Below are positions 43,676 to 56,019 of a DNA stretch of 64,000 nt, one piece after another. Origin of the DNA: Luzula sylvatica (Eukaryota > Streptophyta > Magnoliopsida > Poales > Juncaceae); contig OX326960.1 of assembly GCA_946800325.1 (NCBI GenBank), positions 58,054,855 through 58,118,854 of the forward strand. Direction: 5' to 3'. Position 1 is the first letter of the stretch; each line of letters begins with the position of its first letter. Position numbers and translations under genes: made by a program. The notes below the pieces were generated by a model. That model had not been told where the DNA came from. It did no database searches and worked only from the letters and a program-made list of their open reading frames with translations.

Positions 43676-43860
43676 ATTGACATTCCCATCACCTAAAAAT
43701 AAAATGAGCGTGGTGTTTCAGTTAAATACATGAACCTTACAAACAATTTACTTTAATAGAAAGGCACAATCTACACTAAATATTTCTATGTTTGGTCCAG
43801 GGCAATTTTAATATCACAAATTCATTATATTTGTATCTCGAAAAGCAAATTTCTGTCTAA
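43676..43860. repeat. Dispersed repeat, copy 1 of 3
   Basis: Shares GAGCGTGGTGTTTCAGTTAA, CATGAACCTTACAAA and TTTGGTCCAGGG with 49300-49470 and, more distantly, 49560-49680. Family unknown. Confidence 0.6.
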
Positions 43861-44427
43861 AATACAACGCCCTTTATTGGATAGTTTTATGCTATTCTCC
43901 ACTATTGCATTCTTTTGGAAACCATTTCTTTGCAATATTGTAAAAAATATATTTCCATTGATAGTCTATTCAATTTTTGGAAGCCATAATTCTATAATTG
44001 CATTTTTTGTTAATCATTTGTCATTGCACTTTATTTGTTGGGAGTATGTATATTAACATTAGAATAAACTAGGTACTTACTTAGCACTAAATTTCGGTAC
44101 GCGCGTCAGGTACCAGTGAAAACCCTAAAGGCTGAATTCATGAGCAAAGACTTGCTCAAAAGAGGGCTGAGAAGCATGGGCCCCACGGTAGATAAAGCGT
44201 TCTGTGAAATTGGAAATTGGAGGGACCTTTTTACAATTTGTGCTGAATTTATGCTCAATTTCTACTGAATTTGTGCTGTTCTTGCTCAATTTGTGCTGAA
44301 TTCAAGGTACTTGTTTTGGCATTTTGTGAAATTGGAGGGACCTTTTTGCAATTTGTAAGTTTTATTGATTTTATCTGTTTTAATGCGCAGACCAAATGCA
44401 GGCAAATGATGAGAGAACGACGAGTAT
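43861..44427. other. Non-coding stretch with short duplications
   Basis: TGAAATTGGAGGGACCTTTTT occurs near 44205 and 44330, and CTGAATTTGTGCT/CTCAATTTGTGCTGAATT repeat between them. No gene. Confidence 0.4.
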
Positions 44428-44890
44428 ATTTTGTTAAATTCAATCGTATATTTTGCTAAATTCAATCATATATTTTGTTAAATTCAATAATATATTTTGC
44501 AGATTATATGAAATTAATGATCGTGTTCATCGGATAATTAAATATATTTTAGTAAATTCAATCATATATTTTGTTAAACTTAATCGTATATTTTTCTAAA
44601 TTCAACAATATATTTTGCTGAATTATATGAAATTAATGATCAGACTCATCAGATAATTAACTATATTTTAGTAAATTCAATCGTATATTATGTTAAATTT
44701 AATCGTATATTTTGCTGAATTCAATAATATATTTTGCTGATTATATGAAATTAATGATCGTGTTCATCAGATAATTAACTATATTTTAGTAAATTCAATC
44801 ATATATTATGTTAAATTTAATCGTATATTTTGCTAAATTCAATAATATATTTTGCTGATTATATGAAATTAATTATCGTGTTCATCATAT
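44428..44890. repeat. Tandem repeat, about 118-bp unit, four copies
   Basis: Each unit reads ATATGAAATTAATGATCG...TTCATC(A/G)GATAATTAA, then TATATTTTAGTAAATTCAAT and two or three TATATTTTGCTAAATTCAA-type subunits of 20-25 bp, so the repeat is nested. Similar TATATTTTGCTAATT words occur near 55190. Confidence 0.8.
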
Positions 44891-45318
44891 AATATTTTTT
44901 TCTACTCAATTGGTTGATGGCAATTTTAATATGAGAACTATCCAATACTAACATATCACATCAACATAAGCAAATAGTAAGTACTATCATGTAACATGAA
45001 ACATAAGTAAAAAAATATTATAAATACAAAAATACAAAAACAAGTTAAAAATTTATCTTATCTTATCTTCTTCATCTCTCATGCTTCTTTTTTCATGGCT
45101 TTATCTTCATAAAAAAAAAACAAAATTGAAAAATAAAATTACAAGGCATTGTCTTTTGGGAACCCTACAATATTATCGGATATTGCATAAAAGCCCTAAA
45201 ACTAGTTACAACAAGATAACAGTCCATAAAAACACCAACACACTTACATTAATATCATATCCATAAATTAAAATTAGTTAATTACAATACAGCCAATAAT
45301 AAATCGATATTATCATGA
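44891..45318. other. Non-coding stretch downstream of the BPC gene model
   Basis: AT-rich, no coding region. Would hold the 3' untranslated part and terminator of the BPC-like gene if it is transcribed. Confidence 0.35.
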
Positions 45319-45829
45319 CTACCTAATAGTAACAAACTTGTTGGTTCCATGGCGAGCCCAATGATCCTTCAAATCAACCGGGCAAGCCAAGTCACCTCCT
45401 TCGAGGCTGAGTTTGTGTATAACCTTCTTAAATGCACCAACGCTCATCTTCCTTCCGGACAAGCGGGCCCCGCGTCGAGATTCGCTTATTGGTAGCGGAT
45501 ATTCTGATATTCTTCTCGTACAACACGACGATTGCCACCCCCCTGATCCCCACCTTCATATTCAACAAAATATAAATTACAAAAATGCCCCCAAAATAAA
45601 TTTGACAAAATTGTGTTAATAAATAAGTACCTGTAACATTGACGGGTTATATCAGTACATGAACAAACTGGTGCAGGTACAGATGATAAATCAATATCGA
45701 GATCCTCAGAAAATTTGTTCTGATTTCTTTTATGTTTCACACCAATTGAATTATTAGTAGTAGTATCTCCTTCCTATATGAATTATATGAAATTGCGTCT
45801 TTTTTATATGAGCCCCTCTCACTGCCATT

Positions 45830-45881
<52 letters not shown>

Positions 45882-46404
45882 ATAGGAAACAATTTGGTCA
45901 TGTTACTATTGAACCCCTTATTTTTTTCTCCAACAGGGTTAAATGTTAGAGAACTTTTATTTCGGAGACTCATACAATGGGGTTAGAGATTCAAAATATT
46001 CAGAAAATTTAGGGTGTTTTTTTGAAATTTATTAAGAACTTTGATAGTTAATGCCTGAGGCTTCTCATCCTCTCCAGTTCTTTATCGAAATTTCCGTGTC
46101 AATGAAAATTGAGAAATTGTGACAAGGAAATAAAGAGAGAAATGAATTTTATTATGCCTATAAATATGAAATTCGCAATCAGAAATGAAAAATACCTAAT
46201 TACCAGTAAAAAGATCCATAATTTTAGGAAAATCGACCCTAATTTCAGAAAAATAAGTCCTAGTTCAGTAAAATGAACTCAAATTTTAGAAGATTAAACC
46301 AGAAGTTAGTAGAATTAAAACCCTAATTATCAGTAAAAAATTTAATTAAAAGAGAATTGTACCTCTAAAACACGATCTGATGGTCTCTCTTGATTGGCCG
46401 TCAT
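45319..46404 (-). CDS. Short BBR/BPC (BASIC PENTACYSTEINE, GAGA-binding) gene
   Basis: Model of three exons: 46404-46363, 45773-45631, 45553-45319, with GT..AG introns of 589 and 77 bp and frame kept, 139 residues. The C-terminal 100 residues are a recognisable BPC DNA-binding domain: VPAPVCSCT, QCYRWGSGGWQSSCC, YPLP, RRGARLSGRKM, GAFKKV, DLKDHWARHGTNKFVTIR and the stop. All domain cysteines are present. BPC factors are nuclear and bind GA/CT repeats. Oddities: an intron splits the cysteine block, whereas the Arabidopsis members I recall have none in the coding part; CTD replaces the usual CTG; the usual 150-200-residue N-terminal half is absent. The first exon and ATG are a guess. It may be a short functional member or a truncated copy. 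Confidence 0.7.
45833..45877. repeat. (CT)n tract in the BPC intron
   Basis: 45 bases of CT repeat, i.e. GAGAGA on the coding strand, inside intron 1 of the BPC-like gene. GA/CT tracts are the binding sites of BPC proteins. Confidence 0.95.
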
Positions 46405-46895
46405 CGTGGTGGTTCAACTGACCCTCCATAGGCTTCAACTGACCCTCCATGGGCTTCATGACTAGCTCATGGTCTTCTGATTTCAATAAACGAACCTTGA
46501 AAACCATTATTGATACATACAAAAAGTATTAGGGACAGTTTGGCATGTTGTAAATGAATCTTGAAGCCGCTTTGTTCATAAATACAACATATTCAAACAC
46601 AAATTAAACCAAATTCAATTCCAAATCCTCAAAATTAGCCTCAACTAAAATCCAATTCGTAAAAATCTGACACTGACATGCAAAAGAAACAAGAAGTAGA
46701 TGCAATTGTCAAAAACTGAAAATAAATAACCTAACTCGGAGATGGAGGTTTCTCACTCTCGTTTTTTCATCGTCGTTCTTCTTGTGGCGGCCAGGGAGGA
46801 GCGCCAGAGGGAGACTCGCGAAGAGAGGGAGAGAGGAGACCGTCGCAAGAGAAACGGCACCGGGGATCCATCGCCCAGAAGATGCCATAATCGTG

Positions 46896-46926
<31 letters not shown>

Positions 46927-46955
46927 AGACTGGAAGAGGGGGTTATTATTTAATT
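46405..46955. other. Upstream region of the BPC gene with GA tract
   Basis: Contains (GA)n at 46896-46919 and a GC-rich block at 46770-46890. Two GGCTTCAACTGACCCTCCAT-like units lie at 46420-46460. On the minus strand an ATG at about 46889 opens 50 codons with no recognised domain, so an additional first exon or leader is possible. Confidence 0.4.
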
Positions 46956-48790
46956 GGGGAAATTTCTGGTATGTCCCTCCAAAAACTAAAAATTTCATAT
47001 TTGTCCCTATAAAATTACAAATATCAAAATTGTCCCTCTAAAACACAATTTGTATCAAATTAATCCAACACTAACAAATCTATCAAAGTTAACAGAAAAA
47101 ATGTACAGTTACTAATTTACCCCTAAACAAATAAGCTATCTACCATCACTAACTCAGCCCCTCTTCTTCTAGCGATCATTGTGGTTCATAAGAGCTTCGA
47201 TAGAAACAAGCTCTTCCCCAGCTCTTCGATCTGCAGTTCTGTCCAGTGCATTGGTTGGTGGTGTAAAGAGCAGGAGATGCGGAGTTTTATGAAATCAGTC
47301 GATTCTGTGTGGTGGGCGGAGAAGGCGGCTGCTTTGTGGATTGAGATGCATGTGACTGGGACTGAGTGTGTATCGGAAGCGATCCAACCTAACGTGGTTG
47401 TTATGGCTGATTACTCGCGCGCGCGCGCGTGTGTGTGTGTGTGTGAGTCGGCAGCCCCTTTTCTTTGAATTTTTGGTTGTTTGGATTGAATTTACTTAAG
47501 TTATGCTAATAACTCGGTACTAACTTGAATTTCATTCTCTTTGGATTGCGATCTGAGTTTTTCTCATTAAAAATCTCTAATTTCTCACATCTGATTCTTC
47601 AATCCATGATTTAAATGAAGATGGGGTCAATCAATTAAGTTTTTCTTTGCAAAATTTCTCATAAACACACTAATTCTTGAAATTCATAGATGGCATCACC
47701 ATATGGTATCACGCTACAGCCTACGCCACAAAGAAAATTCAGCAGTGAGACAATTTGTATTCACAACCTCGGAAGCAGGATTACTTGGCATGCTTCTGGA
47801 TCAACAGTGTAAAAAAATGATTCGGCACGAGTGTTATTAATTTCTAACTAATTGTGGATAAAGACTGGAAAAATGGAAAGAAGCTGGGCTAGGCATTGGA
47901 GACTTGTGTGTCCAAGTGATGCATGGAAGCAAACAAAAACATCAAGCAAAGATTATGGGGCTTGGAGCTATGGACTTCGGTTAGTTCGTGGTGATTTTTT
48001 TTGTATAGTGTTTGTTTTCCAAGGATATGTACTGCGAGCTTGCATATGGTTCTTTCTTTTGCTTGCAATTTGGTAAAGAAGAATACTTGATTTATCTTTC
48101 GATCCCTTCGAATTGTAATTGTAACTAACTATGAAATATATTTTGAGAAATGTATCATAACCGTGTTGAGTTTGTATTGTAATTGTATTGAGATTGAGTA
48201 TATAAATATTTAGATCTAGTTTTAATTATTTCTTCAAAGATTTATGTATTTTCAACATTTCTTAATTTTCGTCCATGCAAAACTTTTGTAAGGACCAAAT
48301 ATATGGAGAGGAAAGACGAAAGAGTAGATGGGTGAGCTGCTGACTTTTTTAATCCATGCAAAAAAAATTCTAACGACTAATGTGCAAAGAGGTAATAGTA
48401 GATGAAAATGCAAGGTGGGTTCTTGGATACGAGGGGGAAGAAGATGAAAAGTCACTATCAAGAAAGCAAAAGAAATTGAAGTGGGTTTGAGGCTGGATAT
48501 GATTTTTAGATAAAGAAGGGCATTTTAGTCATGTAAATTTGTAGTTAGTGATTTAACTAGAGTTAATAATTGTTAATCATGATTAATTGGATGACAAGTT
48601 AATAATTTTGACAAATTTGATATTATCTTAGTTTTGGATAGATTTATTTGATAGGTTTTCAACTTTGAAGGGTTAAATTTGTTATTTTTTTAGTTTTTAA
48701 TGGATAAATTTGATATTAACTATTTTAGAGGGACAAATATGATATTTTATGTTTTTAGAGGGATATACAAGAAATTCCCCCTATTTAATT
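46947..48790. mobile_element. Pack-MULE-like element with 9-bp target duplication
   Basis: Element 46956-48781 (1826 bp) between TATTTAATT at 46947-46955 and 48782-48790. Ends GGGGAAATTTCTGGTATGTC and, in reverse, GGGGGAATTTCTTGTATATC. Terminal inverted repeats extend about 100 bp with TTTCATATTTGTCCCT / ATATCATATTTGTCCCT. The interior has gene-like DNA (47160-47470 and 47850-48076), no transposase. The 9-bp duplication fits Mutator-like elements. Confidence 0.85.
47181..47468 (+). pseudogene. Captured gene-like sequence inside the MULE
   Basis: An open frame with KSVDSVWWAEKAAALWIEMH and a Val-rich end before a (CG/TG)n tract. Codon composition is less AT-rich than the flanks. No family recognised. 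A second short open stretch is at 47852-48076. Either could be exon pieces of a captured host gene. Confidence 0.3.
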
Positions 48791-50039
48791 TTGTCCCTCC
48801 GTTCAAGTTATTACGTTATTTCTAAAAAGGTCCCTCCGTGTGTGTTTTTATTTTTTTTAAGTCCTTGGATTTTTTTTGTGGATTCTAGTTAGCATTTCTC
48901 TCTCTATATATATATGGGATGGGTTCGTATCAAACCAAATAGAATCCGTGTTGTATGAACCGGGTACAAATGAGATTAAGCCTTACTAACAGTCCAAATG
49001 CACCACGTCCAGCCTGCAAATGGACGGATATGATCAAGCATCATGAAAATAACCTTCATCAGACGGCCCAAAAAAAAATGAGTGACGTGGCCGAATGGCT
49101 GGGCTGCAAATCCCGTTGCATTAGAATTCTTTTAAGATTATGATAAATTTGAAGGACACATTTCATCACGAAGTATGTATATTAAAATTATGAAACATAT
49201 TTTCATATATACATATTAACTAGATTTAACATACAAACAATACTATGATATGCTATATATTTTAAAGGACACATTTCATTGCTATAATATCTTGTCGATT
49301 CACATCTGATTAACTAAAAATAGAAATGAGCGTGGAGCTCCAGTTAAATGCATGAACCTTACAAATAACAACTTTAATAAAAGGCACTGTCTACATTAAA
49401 TTTTTCTATATTTGGTCCAGAGAAATTTTAATATAAAAAATTCATTGTATTTGTATCGAGTCTTTTCCTGTCTAATATTCATTGTATTTGATATGAAATC
49501 TACAAAATGTACCAATGCGAACCTTACATTTAATATGAAATCTATAAAAGTGGATTGACATCTGCTCAAGTAAAAACAAGAATGAATGTGGAATTCCATG
49601 TAAATGCATGAACCTTAGATTTAATATTTTCAATGAAAAGGCACGGCCCACATTCAATATTTGTGTGTTTGTTCTAGGATAAGGATAAATACTAAGTCAA
49701 GGGGTCTTTTCGTTATCTTTTACTTTTTGAAACTCACATATATCCTTTAATTAGCAGACCTATAAGTTTCATTAATACATCATTTTCCATTCCTACAATT
49801 CCCCCTCAATAGCCATTTGTAGAATATTTTTTACTATATAAATACATCCTCAATGTAAGCTCATTCAACAAACCATACTATTTTCTCATTCCACAATCCA
49901 TTATAGGTTATGTTCTGGGGATGCTTCAGAAAATATTGAGGAGCTATTAAGGAAGGAAAACTTTTTCTTAGTTCATTTCGAGGCAATATTTAGTATGATT
50001 ATAATTCATAATTTAAAATTCAAAATTTGGATTGTAAAG
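48791..50039. other. Non-coding stretch with dispersed repeats
   Basis: 49300-49470 and 49560-49680 are copies of the repeat at 43676-43860. Otherwise AT-rich, no gene. Confidence 0.45.
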
Positions 50040-50530
50040 TAAGTTAGTCCAGAGTACATGGTAATGAGTTGGCCAAGCTCGATGTTCAGAACTTGGTTAA
50101 ACTGGGACTCGTTTACCCCTGCAGTCTCTCGAGGATCATCCAGGTGGAATCTGTGCCGGTCAGGAAATGACGTTTAGGGTTTGGTCTAGGAGTATGTGGT
50201 AACGCCTTGATCCCAAAACTCTTGAGCCAGTTCTGGTCCTGCTCGATGTTCATCAGACGATATTCAGGTCCGGAAATGGCGTTTAGAGTTTGGTCAAGGA
50301 GTACGTGGTAGGGTTTTTATCCTCAAACTCTTGAGCCATGATCTGGTCCTGTTCGATGTTCATCAGATGATATTCAGATCCGGAAATGACGTTTAGGGTT
50401 TGGTCCAGGAGTACGTGGTTGTGCTTTTATCCTCAAACTCTCGCAATGATTTGGTTCAGCTCGATGTTCATCAAGTTGTATGTACGGTCAGGAAATGGCA
50501 TTTTTAGGGTTAATTGGTGAAGTGGTAATC
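50040..50530. repeat. Tandem repeat of about 115-120 bp, three to four units
   Basis: Units contain GGAAATG(A/G)CGTTTAG.GTTTGG, CAGGAGTACGTGGT, CCTCAAACTCTTGAGCCA and CTCGATGTTCATCAGA. Unit starts are near 50164, 50272, 50390. The first flank (50090-50170) is found in reverse at 54117-54190. Confidence 0.8.
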
Positions 50531-52447
<1,917 letters not shown>

Positions 52448-53335
52448 CAATGTTTTAAATTTGGATATTGCGGTCCATTGCGGTCGGGTCTTTTTTTTGC
52501 AGCGGATTGCGTTTGCGGGCGCAATTGCGACGCAATGACATAATTACGGATAGTCGTTGCGATAATAAATTATGTAATAATAATAATTTGTTTAAATATA
52601 TTTTTCACAATATTTTTTGTCACCATTAATATCGTAAAATTTCCTTTATAATTTTCTTCAAAAAAGAATAAAAATGTTGATTGTCCAGGGGCATTTTCAG
52701 TGTACAAAAAAAATTGATCATAAAATTTTCATTAATATGGCAATTATACGGAACTTTGGATTTTGATTTTGTTAATAATTTTTCGTCGAAATCCTAAACC
52801 TATCAAAACAATATAACTCAAATTTTAAATCGAAACATCAATAAAATACAATGAAAATTATGAAATTCATACATTTATAGATGAAAATGACAGATTTTAG
52901 AAGTTATACACGTTATGAGCATATTTTATCAAATATTTTGATAATAAAACATGAAAACTAAGTAATAAATAATCACAAAATCATGTATAATTTTTATATT
53001 AAATAATTCTCGATGGAATTACTTTAACGTGTGTTTTGTGTTTTATTCTAGGTAAAAGAATTTTTTTGACAAATCCAAGCCCATGACTAAGTTCTTCTCG
53101 TCGAGACGAACGATTTCGATATAAAATTCATGTCATTTGATGGAAGGATGAGAAAATTACAATAATTTTAATATATGGCCGCAATTATTAGCCGCAATAC
53201 CGCAATTTTACCGATATTTGGCCGCAATTTTCCAAAAATACAATATTGCGCAATATATGATTGCGATGTTGCGATTCTAAATTGCAGACCGCAATTTCCG
53301 CAATTGTGCCGTAATATCGCCGCAATTTAAAACAT

Positions 53336-53337
<2 letters not shown>
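52448..53337. mobile_element. hAT-like non-autonomous element with GCAATTGCG subterminal repeats
   Basis: 890 bp. Ends CAATGTTTTAAATTTGG and ATTTAAAACATTG, flanked on both sides by (TA)n. Subterminal regions are full of GCAATTGCG/CCGCAATTT words. The termini match those of 14837-15716, but the subterminal words differ. No ORF. Confidence 0.75.

Positions 53338-53398
<61 letters not shown>
53338..53398. repeat. (TA)n microsatellite
   Basis: About 60 bases of TA repeat separating two transposons. Confidence 0.95.
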
Positions 53399-53401
<3 letters not shown>

Positions 53402-55073
53402 GGCAGTTCCGTTGAGATCTTATTTTGAGTCCTTATTTTGAGTCCGAATATGAGCCATTGATTCGATCGTGATGAGTGGCTGAGATTTATTCCTAAATAT
53501 AACATTTGCATCCTAATTAACTTTTCTGGTCTAATAAATAACCTGCCCGGATTTCATGACCTGGCTCCACATGTTTACAACATAGTATTTCCATTTATTA
53601 TTTTTCCTTGTTTGCAACACATTGTTTCCATTTATACATGCACCCACAGATTTTTGCACAAAACTATTGAGTTATTATTCTCTTGTCTGCATAGTAAACG
53701 TTATGCAGAGGTTATTTCACCTATCTTTCTCCCTCCACTAAATATTTTTATCGACCAATTAACCAAGATTCAAGTAAACTCTCTCACCTGGTGAGGAGGA
53801 GGAAAACTAGAGTTATTTTAATTTTATGTTTTCAACTTATTTGAATGTTGTTGATGTTTTAAGAATATTGTTGAAAATTTTGGACAAGTAAAAACAAGAA
53901 TCTATATTTTTGTTGGAAGAATTACTCGAGTGAGTGAATGTATTTGATTGAATGTGGTTCACTTTTTGTTCGGTACTGACTGGTACGAAACTAAATATCA
54001 TTTGTTAAAAACAAAATTAAGATTTCGTTTTATGTTCATTGGTCTAATTTTGGTCGAGTTATCATGAGCCATCATTTACTTTTTGGCCGAGTTATTTGTT
54101 AAAAACTAAATATCATTTCCTGACCGGCACAGATTCCACCTGGATGATCCTCGAGAGCCTGCAGGGGTAAACGAGTCCCAGTTTAACCAAGTTCGGTACT
54201 GACTGGTACGAAACTAAATATCATTTGTTAAAAACAAAATTAAGATTTCGTTTTATGTTCATTGGTCTAATTTTGGTCGAGTTATCATGAGCCAGCATTT
54301 ACTTTTTGGCCGAGTTATTTGAAACATCGTTATAGAAATCATTAGAAAATATTTTAACATAGCAAGTTATGTTCACCAAAATCTATACAAGTAACTAAAT
54401 ACTCAATCTCAAACAACAATTCCAATTAACTTAAACCCTATTATTCACAAGTTTGCAATGCATATTCAAAAGATTGTCGACATTACAAGACTAACAAATT
54501 TACATGACTGACAAATTTACATATCAATCTCTCAATTTAAAATGCATCACAAGATTGTCGACATGTGTTCGATTCTCGTCATGTGCACCCATTCTCGTCT
54601 GATTCTAACTTCTACATACCTGCAAATCATAAAATATTCAATCACTAGAAAGTAGAAATAGAGTATTTTACTCTTATTATAGACCATAATCTTATTGTAC
54701 ATACTTAAATCCAAGTATCATTTTCTCTTTACATAAACTAAGTGATACAAAATCATAATAATTTCTCCCCTGATTAACCAATGTGCATTAAGAACAAGCA
54801 AAATTTAAACATTTGGTACCAGTAGCCGCTTTGAATGGGTCGTTGGAGGTCTCCATTCATGACGAGGTCTCGATAAAGTCTGTGCGAGAGGGAGAGAAGA
54901 GTTATGGCAAGCGTTAAAGTTTGGAAAGAGGCATAATGATCTTTGGGCAGATTTGGGCAGATGTGTAATGATCTTTGGGCAGCTTTTGTTTACAAGAAAT
55001 CTCATCCGTTAATTAAATTCAGATGGAGGGTTTAGATACGGACTCGAAATAAGATCTCAGCAGAACCGGCCCC
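53399..55073. mobile_element. TIR element of 1675 bp between TA tracts
   Basis: Left end GGGGCAGTTCCGTTGAGATC; the right end in reverse reads GGGGCCGGTTCTGCTGAGAT; both continue CTTATTT(T/C)GAGTCC. It holds a 134-bp direct repeat (53970-54110 and 54192-54325) with an 80-bp foreign piece between. No transposase. Superfamily not settled because the flanks are microsatellite. Confidence 0.75.
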
Positions 55074-55134
<61 letters not shown>

Positions 55135-55346
55135 GCTTGCTAAGGAGAATCCAATAAAAGAATCCAAAAAGAATTTACGCGTGCAAAATATACTGATGAA
55201 ACTAGCAAAATATACTATTTAAATTAGCAAAATATACTGATGAATCCAATATGTTAATATAGTTAAAATTGAGAATAAATAATACGTTTTCAATAGTATA
55301 TTTTGGTTTCTGGATTCTTTTTTGGATTCTTTTTATGGATTCTTGT

Positions 55347-55402
<56 letters not shown>
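55074..55402. mobile_element. Small MITE inside a compound microsatellite
   Basis: (TA)n/(CA)n at 55074-55131, then a hairpin element about 55133-55352 with arms AAGGAGAATCCAATAAAAGA and (reverse) TAACAAGAATCCATAAAAAG, then (TA)n 55353-55399. The inner part has GCAAAATATACT repeats. Confidence 0.65.
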
Positions 55403-55406
<4 letters not shown>

Positions 55407-55669
55407 AAACATATCATTAATAATTAACTAATATTGATTTAAATTTATGAATTTGAACAAATGCTAATTATATATTAATTGATTGTTAATTATATGATAT
55501 ATATTAGTTAACAAGTTAATTACAATTATTCATTAAGAAATAAAAAACTTGTTGGTAAAATTTGAGGACATGTATTTTTTTTCTAATTGAATAGTTGACC
55601 GGGTTTATAAAATTCGGTTGTTATTTCTTATTTGCCCAAAAGATTGTCTGTCTAATCATGATTAACTCT
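55403..55669. other. Non-coding stretch before the duplication
   Basis: AT-rich, TTAATTA/TAATTAA-rich, no gene. Not shared with copy 1. Confidence 0.35.
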
Positions 55670-56019
55670 AATTAATTAATTGGATTTTTAAAATTCGGTC
55701 CAACTTGTTTTAAAAATCAGTTTTGGATTAGTTTAGGAATATTTTCAAAATTAAGATTATTTTTGGAATTTTATTTTCGTACTGGATCAGATGCAGAAAT
55801 TCTCCTATTAATTAACTATGGAGATGACTCACCAATGGCAAGCTATATATTCTGTCAAGATGATGACTAAATCATTGATTAAAAAAACCTTAGTTACAAA
55901 TTGCCTGTGATTAATTTTTCCACCTTTATATTTACGTTTATTAACAAATTAATAAATTTCCAAGTACTAAATGTAATTACATACAAATTGAGATCATGCA
56001 TCAAACCCCATTAGCATTT

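Noticed and set aside
49070..49125. tRNA-Cys-like stretch (GTGGCCGAATGG, GGCTGCAAATCC)
   Set aside because: It resembles the D-arm and anticodon loop of tRNA-Cys, but acceptor and T arms cannot be paired; at best a remnant or chance.
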